Origin: Bacteroidales bacterium
Lineage (GTDB): Bacteria > Bacteroidota > Bacteroidia > Bacteroidales > UBA6680
Reading direction: 5' to 3'
Assembly (NCBI GenBank): GCA_025210735.1
Contig: JAOARD010000008.1
Coordinates: forward strand, 1 to 64,000
DNA length: 64,000 nt
Below the pieces are notes generated by a model, which worked only from the letters and a program-made list of their open reading frames with translations, did not search any database and was not told the DNA's origin. The position numbers and the translations under genes are program-made. Shown here one piece after another: positions 7,342 through 15,539 of this stretch (position 1 is the stretch's first letter; every line of letters starts with the position of its first letter).

Positions 7342-8584
7342 TTTTGTTCCATCCATTCCATGCTTCTAGAAATGGACAGTTATGTTCTCGTAACCATTGA
7401 TTTTCGAAGCAATTATCATCTGTATTATTTTCATTGCAGGAACTACAAATTGGATATAAAGTACAAATCCCATTGTTGCTACCAATTAATCGTGAAAACA
7501 ATATATTATTCCCTAATAGTTCTATCATTTCATCTGAAATTTTAGAATCCTCCCCCATAGGGAAGGTTATTGTATTTGATCGTGATCTAATAGTTGGAAT
7601 GCCATAAAATTCAGTGATTATTCCCATTTTTTCAGAAAGTGATTTTGTGCTATCATTTAATGTTTCTAAAACAATAGACCTTTCATTTTTAATCTCCCAA
7701 ATTACATTATCATATACCCTTTTAAAATGTTTTAATTCAGAATTCAAATACGAATCCATTGTCTTATAATTAATCTCAACTACATAAGATAGGAAATCTT
7801 TGATAGTCCATTTTTTATTTTGAAATGTGATATTATGAGAATTGTAATAATTCTTATATAAATCTATTGCTGTTAATTTATTGTCATTAACTGAACGTTC
7901 AACTAACTCTATAAACAACATTCCTGAATTAGGTGAACAAAGAGCTAAACTACATAATCCAACAATTTTTAATTTATCATCAAGTAATTTAGGATTAATT
8001 TTCTCACATATTAACTCAACGCTTTTATATGGAATAATTGGAGGGGTTATATGTTTGTCAAACATTTCTTGAATCAAATGAGCTTGACTTTCTTTAATGC
8101 AAGATACACCAAACTCAAACTGATTAACTATGTTATCATTTTTAACTAAGTCAATCAAAGGTATGGTGTATTTTTTCCCATCGACTTCTTTAGATATAAT
8201 ATTTATTTCAAGTTTATCAAAACTAAAATCATTAGAGCTCGAATTAGGATTACCTTTGTAAGTCTGAAATTTATTAAGATTTGATTTTATTGTTGGTAAA
8301 ATGGGAACATCAATTAATGGTAAACTCTTCGTTTCGAGAGTCTGAAAATATTCTTTATATGATCTCATAACTAAAAAATAGTTTTGAGAGCTAGTTAATC
8401 CAACTACAGTTGCAATATTTTGAATGTAATGTATGTATTCATGAACAAAAGTTCCAAAATCAATAGAAGACATTTTTGAATAATCAATATTAAATTCTCC
8501 ATTAATATACATGTAGAAAAACGAAGGGGAGTAATAACCTCTTAATTCATATTCTTCTTGTTCGTTAATTATTTTATGATTCAT
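7334..8584 (-). CDS. Putative zinc metallopeptidase-like protein (HExxH), integron cassette
   Basis: 416 residues, no named family recognised. His48-Glu49-Tyr-Ile-His52 forms an HExxH motif in a helix-like context (FGTFVHEYIHYIQNIAT). Glu165 in KESQAHLIQEM could be the third zinc ligand, as in gluzincins. The C-terminus is cysteine-rich (YPICSSCNENNTDDNCFE, HNCPFLEAW), suggesting a second metal site. No signal peptide, so probably cytoplasmic. It is the only gene of its cassette, beginning 43 bp after the R' core and stopping within the R'' core. A protease effector in phage defence is plausible but unproven. Confidence 0.65.
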   Translation of the reverse strand: MNHKIINEQEEYELRGYYSPSFFYMYINGEFNIDYSKMSSIDFGTFVHEYIHYIQNIATVVGLTSSQNYFLVMRSYKEYFQTLETKSLPLIDVPILPTIKSNLNKFQTYKGNPNSSSNDFSFDKLEINIISKEVDGKKYTIPLIDLVKNDNIVNQFEFGVSCIKESQAHLIQEMFDKHITPPIIPYKSVELICEKINPKLLDDKLKIVGLCSLALCSPNSGMLFIELVERSVNDNKLTAIDLYKNYYNSHNITFQNKKWTIKDFLSYVVEINYKTMDSYLNSELKHFKRVYDNVIWEIKNERSIVLETLNDSTKSLSEKMGIITEFYGIPTIRSRSNTITFPMGEDSKISDEMIELLGNNILFSRLIGSNNGICTLYPICSSCNENNTDDNCFENQWLREHNCPFLEAWNGWNKSM

Positions 8585-8628
8585 TATGTTTTAATATTTT
8601 TCGCTTTGTTTAATAGAATGCCAATTGC

Positions 8629-8707
8629 ATGTAACGGTGAGTGTATGCGCAGTGTGCCTGTGTTGCGCCTGCGGCAGGCATATTGCGTATGACACATTGT
8701 TGGTGGC
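8629..8707 (-). other. attC-like recombination site (after the 454-residue gene)
   Basis: On the minus strand the site runs from GCCACCAAC (R'') to GTTACAT (R'). The arms AATGTGTCATACGCAATATGCC and GGCACACTGCGCATACACTC pair imperfectly around a short CTGCCGCAG loop. At 79 bp it is the most compact site of the array. GCCACCAAC is the exact complement of GTTGGTGGC at 10123-10131, where the cassette begins. Confidence 0.78.
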
Positions 8708-8736
8708 TGGCATTACTGTTTATAATTCTACTAATC

Positions 8737-10101
8737 TTACTTTTTTCTTATCTTCCAAAGCAAATACGATGGATTTTCTTTAACTTTTTCTCTATAATCA
8801 ACATAATCCTTATATCCTTTACCTAATGCTAGGGCTGTTGCAAGTAAGCTATAACCACCTGTAGAGAAACTACCTGCTAAACCACCAAACGCAATAAGGG
8901 AATTAGTAGCTACTTGCTTGTTGATATGGTTAATTTTTTGCTTAATTTTCTGAATTTGCACATCATAAAGTTCATGAAAAATATTTTCAGTTTTTTGCTC
9001 AATCAACATAGGGTCTTCAAGACTCCTTAACTCACGAAAATGCTTCTCAAGTTCTATTCTAAAATTTGTAAATATATCAGAATCTAATTCTCTAATAGAC
9101 ATCAATTTTTCGACATCAATATTATCTAGGAATGGCAAGTCAAAATTTAATAATCCATTTGCAGTTTCAGTCTGAATAGTTTCTTTTATATTATAGTTTT
9201 GTGTTATTAGGTTGCCAGTAAACTCATTATCACACAGGTAAGTTGAGTTCAAATTTGATGAAATGAAGTTTTCTTTGAATACCCTATCAAAATATGCTTT
9301 TGAAGCAGAATTTATTGATTGCGTTACCCAAGCATTGAAATAGTTCTTATCTGGCGCTGAATCAGGTAAAGTCTGACGGAAAGTTGCCAAACCTGTTTCT
9401 TCATTGAAGTCCATAACTTCCATTTCAAACAGATGATAAATCATACTTGATTTAAAATTAGTATTTTTAAAATCAACCACAATACTTCTACATGGGTAGA
9501 GTTTATCCTCTATAACTTGCCACCCTCCAGATTCCATTTTTTCCATTGAACGCACGCTTACATTCTGCCAGAAGAAATCCATTATTTCTTTAGGTAAAAC
9601 TCCATTGTAATAGTCATGAGGTAAGTTAAAAGGGATTTGCTTTGGGGCTTCAAAATGATAGCTGAGAGGAAAGATTTTTATGTAATCACCTGCGACCATT
9701 GGTGTTATCTCTTTCAAGAAATGTCCTGCTTTTCTTAACTTCTCTCTATCTATAGACCCGTCATTCTGATAACCAAGATATTTGGCTGTAACATTCGTCA
9801 TTTCTGATTGAATATCTGTTAAGTTAAATAATGGGTCAGCTATAATAAATTGGTCTATATAAAGTGCTGTTTGCTTTAAAAGATTAATTGAAGTTTTTTC
9901 AGATGAAGAAAAAACCTTCAGGAACGAATCGCAATTGCAAATTTCTCCGATTAGGTCATTATAATTAGTAATGCAGTGATTCCTATAATCTTGAAGTTCC
10001 TTTTCAATTCGATTTTCAGTTTCATTCTTAAATCCATTTTCCAAACTGGCTTGATGTAAGAATAAACTGTCTGCTAGAAAATCATATGTTATACTTCCCA
10101 T
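8737..10101 (-). CDS. Unknown protein with C-terminal membrane hairpin, first cassette of the array
   Basis: 454 residues, not recognised. The long N-terminal part (1-400) is mostly helical and polar. Near the C-terminus a glycine/alanine-rich hydrophobic stretch (about 408-432, SLIAFGGLAGSFSTGGYSLL) could insert in a membrane. The protein ends in NPSYLLWKIRKK. The longer frame opens with GTG at 10155, upstream of the cassette boundary. The ATG at 10101 (MGSITYDFLADS), 22 bp inside the cassette, is used. A membrane-acting defence effector is possible, but nothing in the sequence proves it. Confidence 0.6.
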   Translation of the reverse strand: MGSITYDFLADSLFLHQASLENGFKNETENRIEKELQDYRNHCITNYNDLIGEICNCDSFLKVFSSSEKTSINLLKQTALYIDQFIIADPLFNLTDIQSEMTNVTAKYLGYQNDGSIDREKLRKAGHFLKEITPMVAGDYIKIFPLSYHFEAPKQIPFNLPHDYYNGVLPKEIMDFFWQNVSVRSMEKMESGGWQVIEDKLYPCRSIVVDFKNTNFKSSMIYHLFEMEVMDFNEETGLATFRQTLPDSAPDKNYFNAWVTQSINSASKAYFDRVFKENFISSNLNSTYLCDNEFTGNLITQNYNIKETIQTETANGLLNFDLPFLDNIDVEKLMSIRELDSDIFTNFRIELEKHFRELRSLEDPMLIEQKTENIFHELYDVQIQKIKQKINHINKQVATNSLIAFGGLAGSFSTGGYSLLATALALGKGYKDYVDYREKVKENPSYLLWKIRKK

Positions 10102-10122
10102 AATTGCTGTTTGTTTTTGCTT

Positions 10123-10131
10123 GCCACCAAC
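10123..10131 (-). other. R' core at the head of the cassette array
   Basis: GTTGGTGGC on the minus strand exactly complements the GCCACCAAC that ends the same cassette at 8699-8707. It marks the outermost cassette boundary that can be recognised. No integrase gene is found within the 54 kb to its right. Confidence 0.65.
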
Positions 10132-10137
10132 TAATTT

Positions 10138-10224
10138 ATAAGTGCACTGGTGCACTTATTTCTTCTTTATCTTACATAAAAGGTGCACAATACATCCCAT
10201 ATAGGTATGTATTGTGCACCTTTT
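10138..10224. repeat. Two perfect palindromes sharing GGTGCAC at the head of the cassette array
   Basis: The first is ATAAGTGCAC-TG-GTGCACTTAT (10138-10159). The second has 18-bp perfect arms, AAAAGGTGCACAATACAT (10178-10195) and its complement (10207-10224), around 11 bases. The second is flanked by A and T runs and could act as a terminator for the short frame at 10228. Their position directly upstream of the first cassette core makes them candidates for an attI-like or promoter region, or for a decayed further attC. Confidence 0.7.
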
Positions 10225-10227
10225 TGG

Positions 10228-10362
10228 TTAACCTGTATCTTTAATAACAGATAGCATACAGTAAAAAGATTCAGTAGTTTTAATCTGCTGATTCTTTTCG
10301 TTATGAATAATAACGTAATTGTTACTGTTTTTAGGTTCTGATAGTTTATATGATATAGGCAT
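10228..10362 (-). CDS. Short hypothetical protein, 44 residues
   Basis: A frame from ATG at 10362 encodes MPISYKLSEPKNSNNYVII and 25 more residues, with a TAA at 10228-10230 just before the large palindrome. A longer frame upstream is hydrophobic and unlikely to be genuine. No family recognised; it may be a decayed gene start. Its TAA sits in GGTTAACC, reminiscent of how neighbouring cassette genes stop in a core site. Confidence 0.3.
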   Translation of the reverse strand: MPISYKLSEPKNSNNYVIIHNEKNQQIKTTESFYCMLSVIKDTG

Positions 10363-10550
10363 TTTTGTACTGTTAGGCGCCAAATATAATAAACGGAAGA
10401 ATAATATACAACAATAGTATAGGTAATTAACTATGTACACCTAATACACCTTACTGAGTATTCAACACTAAATCACTTGCAAACAAAGCATTAAACAGAT
10501 AAAAATAATTTATTGTATAACGTAATTACTGTTTGTTAATTTATCAGATA

Positions 10551-10958
10551 TTAATCTGCAGATTGTGTTATTTTCAGGCTATCAAAATAGTTGCCGGATT
10601 GAAGTGTCATAACCATAACTCTTCTATCTGCGGTATTGTTGGCTTTTAGTTTAACAAACAGTGTAGTTCCGTTACGTCTCTCCACAACAAACTGATCCTC
10701 TGTAATTGTGTATGCGGGTGATTCCATAATTACATCTTTGCTATCGTAGTAGCTATAAACACTGTCTTCAAAAGAGATGCCATCAATCCACCACTTATCA
10801 CCTCCTGTGGTTAATGTTACGGAGTTCTCTTCAGCAGTAAAATCTGCTGTTGTTACAGATAGTTTAAGATCATCGCCCCAATAACCTCTCTCGTCGTAGT
10901 TTTTAGAGCATGAAACCAGTGTTAAAACAGTTACTATTAATATTGTTATTCGTCTCAT
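10551..10958 (-). CDS. Lipoprotein with BACON-like C-terminal part
   Basis: 135 residues. The signal peptide ends in a lipobox (LTLVSC-S, Cys17). The rest is beta-rich, with a BACON-like strand pattern (TTADFTAEENSVTLTTGGDKW, given in part) and a final DSLKITQSAD. Probably surface or periplasmic. It is a single gene preceded by 300 bp of noncoding DNA. The assignment to BACON-like domains rests on pattern only. Confidence 0.65.
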   Translation of the reverse strand: MRRITILIVTVLTLVSCSKNYDERGYWGDDLKLSVTTADFTAEENSVTLTTGGDKWWIDGISFEDSVYSYYDSKDVIMESPAYTITEDQFVVERRNGTTLFVKLKANNTADRRVMVMTLQSGNYFDSLKITQSAD

Positions 10959-11112
10959 AACAAACAGTTTGAATTTAATGTTTATTACATTAAAAGGGTG
11001 CTATTTATTGTACAGACAATACTGGTATAATAGCTTTACCTTGTATCAAATATAATATTAATTGTTAATTATCAACGGTTAATAATTTAATTATTAATGA
11101 CTAATTATAAAC

Positions 11113-11199
11113 TATCATTGTTTTTTCATTTGTCAGATAGAACTCGCATTTATAATCATCGTCGTATGATTGAAAATAGTTGCTAATGCTTCGTTTCAC
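11113..11199 (-). repeat. Diverged copy of the ~90-bp start-codon repeat
   Basis: Begins GTGAAACGAAGCATTAGC and ends with GCGAGTTCTATCTGACAAATG on the minus strand, matching the family found upstream of 12175. Unlike the other copies it does not abut a gene start; the next gene begins about 155 bp further on. The 10959-11260 interval holds this copy, the terminator below and nothing else recognised. Confidence 0.75.
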
Positions 11200-11239
11200 A
11201 AAAAACGGGTAGCCTGATTGAACAATCAAACTACCCGTT
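11198..11239 (-). terminator. Rho-independent terminator of the TraB/GumN-like gene
   Basis: Hairpin AACGGGTAGTTTGATTG-ttc-AATCAGGCTACCCGTT followed by a T run on the minus strand, 21 bp after the stop codon at 11261. Confidence 0.85.
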
Positions 11240-11260
11240 ATATTTAACTCTTAGAGGCGG

Positions 11261-12175
11261 TTAAGACTTCTTCTCAAACATGTGTCTGATCTTTTTATCT
11301 GCCACTCCTTTTGTATTAATGAATCCGTTAAGCTCTTTTAATCTTCTTGATTGTTTTATTTTGGCTTTAAACGGTTCTGTAACAGAGTCGCCGCTTATAA
11401 GTTTATTAAGGTTAGCAAGGTTCTTTTCCCATCTCTGTATAACCTCTTTGCTAAGTTCTCCGTTTTCTGAAGCCTGCTGTGTTGGTATCTGCTCCACTTT
11501 TATAGTCGGTTTTGCAGCCAACAGCTCCTCTAAGATGTATTTATGGTGTAGCCCTATTGTTACCAGAACTGTTTTAGCCCCATTCTGTTTTATTGCAGCC
11601 ATTAGGTTCTCTGTTATTTTATTGTTTCTGGTAATCCAGTACCCATCACTCTCCTCTCCTAACAGCTTTATTTTGGTATCGTGCTGCTCCTTAATAGCTT
11701 TATGAAAATCGCTGTTACCCTGTATAAAATCAAAATAACGCTTCCAGTTATTCTGCATCATATAGGTAATGGCAAGTTTATCAATCTTACCTCTTGCTGC
11801 ATTTATTCTCTTCTTATCCTCTGCAGACATAGGTTGTTTTTTTATAGTCTCAGACAGGTTATATCTCCAGTCAACAGGGCTTACTTTAATGTTGTGTCTG
11901 TTTGCATACTCTATTATAACACTGTTCTCCGGCGGAAAGTACCCTTCGTAATTGCTGCCCAAAGCTTCGGGAGTCATCTCAATACAGATTAAATCGGGTT
12001 TTATCTTACCTATTATGTTCTCCAGATCTTTTAATGTGTATTCAAAATCAGCAACCAGATGGTTAGAGTGTATTGTTCCGAGAATGTATACACTGCTCTC
12101 CTTTTTTGGGTTTTGTGCGCAAACCAGTTTTGCTAACGAGATAAGTAAAATAAGTAGTAATGTGTGTTTTTTCAT
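11261..12175 (-). CDS. TraB/GumN (TIKI-like) family protein
   Basis: 304 residues with a signal peptide (about 1-20, ending VCAQ). The family's first motif is visible as YILGTIHSNHL, followed by PDLICIEMTPEAL and ENSVIIEYANRHNIKVSPVDW (given in part). The C-terminal region has TVLVTIGLHHKYILEELL. These resemble TraB/PrgY/GumN proteins of the TIKI/EreA metal-dependent hydrolase superfamily, with His and Glu as likely metal ligands. Secreted or periplasmic; substrate unknown. It is preceded by three tandem copies of the ~90-bp repeat, the last touching the ATG. Confidence 0.7.
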   Translation of the reverse strand: MKKHTLLLILLISLAKLVCAQNPKKESSVYILGTIHSNHLVADFEYTLKDLENIIGKIKPDLICIEMTPEALGSNYEGYFPPENSVIIEYANRHNIKVSPVDWRYNLSETIKKQPMSAEDKKRINAARGKIDKLAITYMMQNNWKRYFDFIQGNSDFHKAIKEQHDTKIKLLGEESDGYWITRNNKITENLMAAIKQNGAKTVLVTIGLHHKYILEELLAAKPTIKVEQIPTQQASENGELSKEVIQRWEKNLANLNKLISGDSVTEPFKAKIKQSRRLKELNGFINTKGVADKKIRHMFEKKS

Positions 12176-12446
12176 AAGCTTATAATTTGTTTTTAATAGG
12201 TCTTATGGAACTCGCATAATAATCATCTTCGTGTGATTGAAAATAGTTGCTAATGCTTCGTTTCATAAGTTTATAATTTGTTTTTAATAGGTCTTATGGA
12301 ACTCGCATAATATTCATTTTCGTGTGATTGAAAATAGTTGCTAATGCATCGTTTCATATGTCAAAATTTGTTTTTAATAGGTCATATGGAACTCGCATAA
12401 TAATCATCTTCGTGTGTGTGAAAATAGTTGCCAATGCTTCGTTTCA
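12176..12446 (-). repeat. Three tandem copies of the ~90-bp start-codon repeat
   Basis: ATG codons lie at 12446, 12356 and 12265, with the gene ATG at 12175, so the period is 90-91 bp. Each unit starts ATGAAACGAWGCATTRGC and carries TATTATGCGAGTTCCATA before an A-rich tail ending next to the following ATG. The second and third units each keep an open frame of 28 codons (starting MKRSISNYFQSHEDD in the third). The first ends after 21 codons. The last unit touches the TraB-like gene start. Confidence 0.9.
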
Positions 12447-12499
12447 TAAGTTATAATTGTTTTATTATCTATTTAATTATCAATCCAATTAAGGTTAAA

Positions 12500-12680
12500 C
12501 GCCCTCACATTTCGACTCCGCTCAATGTGACAAAAACTACTTCGTTCATCCGGCAGAAACGGCTCTACTCAACTTGGCAAAACAACTTCGCTTAATGTGA
12601 CAAAAGCTAATTCGCTCATCTGGCAGAAACGGTTCCTCTATATCTTATAGAAACTATTCTGCTCAGTTTGGCAAAACGCC
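12500..12680. repeat. Cluster of dispersed repeats with TTCGACTCCGCTC core
   Basis: Fragments of the type CACATTTCGACTCCGCTCA, TTCGTTCATCCGGCAGAAACGG and CTCAATGTGACAAAA recur three to four times with drift. The core is the complement of the GAGCGGAGTCGAA units at 161-380. The gene-free interval 12447-12990 holds this cluster and otherwise only AT-rich sequence. Confidence 0.7.
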
Positions 12681-12995
12681 ATTGATAACATTCGTATTAT
12701 GCATTTATCTGTACAATAACCATACCGCGAATATGTGATGTACTGTTTCTTTTTTGTTTTGTAAAGTTTCTGTGAATTCAAATAGTTCCGGTTTTAATTA
12801 GTAAGCACATAAATATATAAAAACAATAGTGAATAACCTATAGCTTTATCTGTTACATGAGATACTGTATAATATAACATGCACCGAATTGTTAAGGGTA
12901 TGAAGAGACACTTTTTTATTAGTACTCTCTTTGTATATGCTGTGATTGATGGTTGAGATTTTATAAATGCTACGTTTTTAGCTGCGCCTGAGTAT

Positions 12996-13250
12996 TTTAC
13001 ATTGTGCATGGAGCTGTTTTTGCTGTGCAGGCTCTGTTTTATGCCGTGCATGATTTATAAAATCCTGTGCTGAAGCACTTTTTATATATAAATGGCATAC
13101 AAAAACCCGTGCAGGAGTACTTTTTATTTATGCAGGGCATACAAAACCCTATGCCGAAGTATCTGAAGGTGATAAATGAGGTGCTTTTTGTGATGCAGGA
13201 GTTAAAAAACCCGTGCAGGAGTAGTTTTTGTTGTGCTGGAGGGTTGTTTT
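12996..13250. repeat. Degenerate ~43-bp repeats with CCCGTGCAGGAGTACTTTTT motif
   Basis: From about 13059 units such as AAAACCCGTGCAGGAGTACT followed by TTTTATTTATGCAGGGCATAC recur two to four times with drift. Weaker GTGCAKG copies lie from 12996. Open frames over this interval are repeat translations. No spacer structure, so not CRISPR. Confidence 0.65.
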
Positions 13251-13344
13251 TAGGGAAAATTCAGAAACTATGCCTCATCAAATCCCTTAAACATTAAACT
13301 AAACGGTATACTACGCATCTAATGATAACCAAAAAATCTTAATT

Positions 13345-14199
13345 ATGATTACTATTAATAACCTAAGCAACGTTACCTACGAGCAGTTGTTTGATGCATT
13401 TAAAGAGGCTTTCAGAGAGTATGAGATACAGCTAAATTATAGCGAGTTTGTTACAATGATAAACCGAAGAGGGTATGATCCAGGATTATCGTTTGCAGCA
13501 TTTAACAATAGTAGTATTGTTGCCTTTACACTGAATGGTATTGGTTGGTTCAACAATATAAAAACAGCTTATGATACCGGAACCGGAACTGTTGAGGAGT
13601 TCAGAGGCAAGGGATTGGCTACAAAGATATTTGAGCACTCAATACCTTACCTTAAAGAGGCAGGAATAGAGCAGTATCTGCTTGAGGTACTTCAGCACAA
13701 CAGTGGTGCAATATCTGTATACAAGAAACTAGGGTTTGAGGTAACAAGAGAGTTTAATTACTTTGTTCAGGATTGTGCTAATATCAATCTATATAACAAA
13801 GCAGTACCTGATAATCTGTCAATTAAACCCTGCGCTATTGGTACTGTAATGAGCTGCCCGGAGTTTTGCGATTTTACGCCATCGTGGCAGAATAATTTTG
13901 ATGCGATAAACAGAGATACTGATAGTTTTATGGTAAACGGGGCTTATCTGGATGATACACTGGTTGGGTATTCGGTTTTTGAACCTATATCGGGCGATAT
14001 TACACAGATTGCTGTAAGTAGTAACAAAAGGCGTAGTGGTATTGGTTCTGCACTGTTATCAGAAATTATTAAAGCAAACAAGCATACTGGTATTAAGCTT
14101 ATAAACTCTGATGTTTCGTCTGAATCGGTATCTGAATTTATGCATAAAAATGGTATAGAGCTCAGCGGCAAACAGTTTGAGATGATTAAGACGTTATAA
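13345..14199 (+). CDS. Double GNAT-domain N-acetyltransferase
   Basis: 284 residues with two GNAT folds in tandem. The first (about 1-150) has an acetyl-CoA motif EEFRGKGLATKIFEHSI and the usual AISVYKKLGFE end. The second (about 165-284) has SSNKRRSGIGSALLSEIIK and a shortened C-terminal part. Transfers an acetyl group from acetyl-CoA to an unknown amine; cytoplasmic. Single gene after repeat-rich DNA. Confidence 0.85.
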   Translation: MITINNLSNVTYEQLFDAFKEAFREYEIQLNYSEFVTMINRRGYDPGLSFAAFNNSSIVAFTLNGIGWFNNIKTAYDTGTGTVEEFRGKGLATKIFEHSIPYLKEAGIEQYLLEVLQHNSGAISVYKKLGFEVTREFNYFVQDCANINLYNKAVPDNLSIKPCAIGTVMSCPEFCDFTPSWQNNFDAINRDTDSFMVNGAYLDDTLVGYSVFEPISGDITQIAVSSNKRRSGIGSALLSEIIKANKHTGIKLINSDVSSESVSEFMHKNGIELSGKQFEMIKTL

Positions 14200-14433
14200 T
14201 AATAATTTATTAGTACTGAAATCAAACTATTTGTTTAAAATACAAACTTATTGTACAAAACAGACAACATAAATATATGTATAAAACTTTTTCAACTATA
14301 TATTATCTATTTTTAACAGACACGATAATGCTATAATGGTTATTAATTATAATTTCGTAATAGATAAATTAAATAATTATTTAAACTGTATATCTGATTA
14401 TTCCTAAATCAGACTATGTAAACACAAAAGATT

Positions 14434-14715
14434 ATGACTGAACAAACAATTCAAGTTCCTCAGGAAGGAAGTAACGGTATTGGAACTGCTGGTTTTATTT
14501 TGGCTTTGGTAGCTGTAGTTTTTGGCTGGGTTCCTGTATTAGGACAGATATCATGGCTACTGGGTCTGATATTTAGTGCTGTAGGTATCTCTAAAGCAAA
14601 TAAGGTTAATAAGGGTAAAGGATTATCAATTGCCGGGCTAATAATAAGTCTTGCAGGATTGATTATTGGAATTATCCTTATAAGTGTTGGAGCAATGGCG
14701 TCTGCGTTTATGTAA
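14434..14715 (+). CDS. DUF4190-like small membrane protein
   Basis: 93 residues with two hydrophobic segments (about 14-45 and 62-90) and the basic loop SKANKVNKGKGLSIAGLI typical of DUF4190 proteins. Inner membrane; function unknown. Single gene with its own terminator. Confidence 0.75.
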   Translation: MTEQTIQVPQEGSNGIGTAGFILALVAVVFGWVPVLGQISWLLGLIFSAVGISKANKVNKGKGLSIAGLIISLAGLIIGIILISVGAMASAFM

Positions 14716-14743
14716 AAAACTTAAAAACCAAAAGATAACAGAG

Positions 14744-14776
14744 CAGCACCATATAATATGTGGTGCTGTTTATGTT
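14744..14776 (+). terminator. Terminator hairpin after the DUF4190-like gene
   Basis: CAGCACCATATAATATGTGGTGCTG forms a near-perfect stem, followed by a T-rich tail (TTTATGTTTT). Confidence 0.65.
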
Positions 14777-14827
14777 TTATGGTAGATATTATGTTTAGAA
14801 GCTGTTTAAAATTTATCCTTCAGTTTC

Positions 14828-15532
14828 TTATTTACGCAGATATTTACTGTTTATTATCTTCTGAAACAAATCGGTTTTATATGCTCTGCCAATAGGCACT
14901 GTGGCATCTCCTATAATTATTGTATTTGCGTCAATTGCATCAATTGCCTTTGACGATATCACAAACGATTTATGAACCTGTACAAATATGTTATCGGGCA
15001 AAACTGATATTAGTTTATTTAGTCCCAGATATGTTGTGTATCTACCTTTGATTGTATGAACAAGAACGTAGTCTTTAAGGCTCTCAATAAATAGGATATC
15101 CGAGAGTTCAACCTTTACAAGTTTCTTATCTACTTTAATGTAGATAAAATCATCAACCTTACCCGATTCCTGATTCTCAAGTTTATAAAGCCTGAGTGCC
15201 TTTTGCGCAGCATTAAGAAATTTACTGTATGATATTGGTTTAAGGATATAATCAATAGCATTAAGTTCAAATCCGTCAATTGCATACTCTGAGTAGGCTG
15301 TTGTAAATATAACCATTGGTGGATTGCTCATGGTTTTAATCATATCAAGACCACTTATGCCGGGCATGTTTATATCAAGGAATACCAGATCTATATTATT
15401 TTCAGATATAATCTCAATTGCCTCAAATGCATTACTGCACTCAGCTAACAATGTAAGAAATGATGTTCTCTTTACATATTCCGACATCCCTTCAAGAGCA
15501 ATAGGCTCATCATCTACAACAATGCACTGCAT
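14828..15532 (-). CDS. LytTR-family response regulator
   Basis: 234 residues. An N-terminal receiver domain has the acidic pair VDDEP and phosphoacceptor Asp53 (VFLDINMPG). A C-terminal LytTR DNA-binding domain (about 135-230) carries DILFIESLKDYVLVHT and VQVHKSFVISSKAID. It is the last gene of the receptor-kinase-regulator operon, 7 bp after the kinase. It probably acts on cell-envelope genes in response to its partner kinase. Confidence 0.92.
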   Translation of the reverse strand: MQCIVVDDEPIALEGMSEYVKRTSFLTLLAECSNAFEAIEIISENNIDLVFLDINMPGISGLDMIKTMSNPPMVIFTTAYSEYAIDGFELNAIDYILKPISYSKFLNAAQKALRLYKLENQESGKVDDFIYIKVDKKLVKVELSDILFIESLKDYVLVHTIKGRYTTYLGLNKLISVLPDNIFVQVHKSFVISSKAIDAIDANTIIIGDATVPIGRAYKTDLFQKIINSKYLRK

Positions 15533-15539
15533 AACAATT

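Noticed and set aside
10102..10155. N-terminal extension of the first cassette protein from GTG at 10155
   Set aside because: It would begin outside the cassette boundary at 10123-10131 in a palindrome.
13067..13297. 76-residue frame in the 13-kb repeats
   Set aside because: It follows repeat units (KHFLYINGIQKPVQEYFLF) and has no gene-like features.
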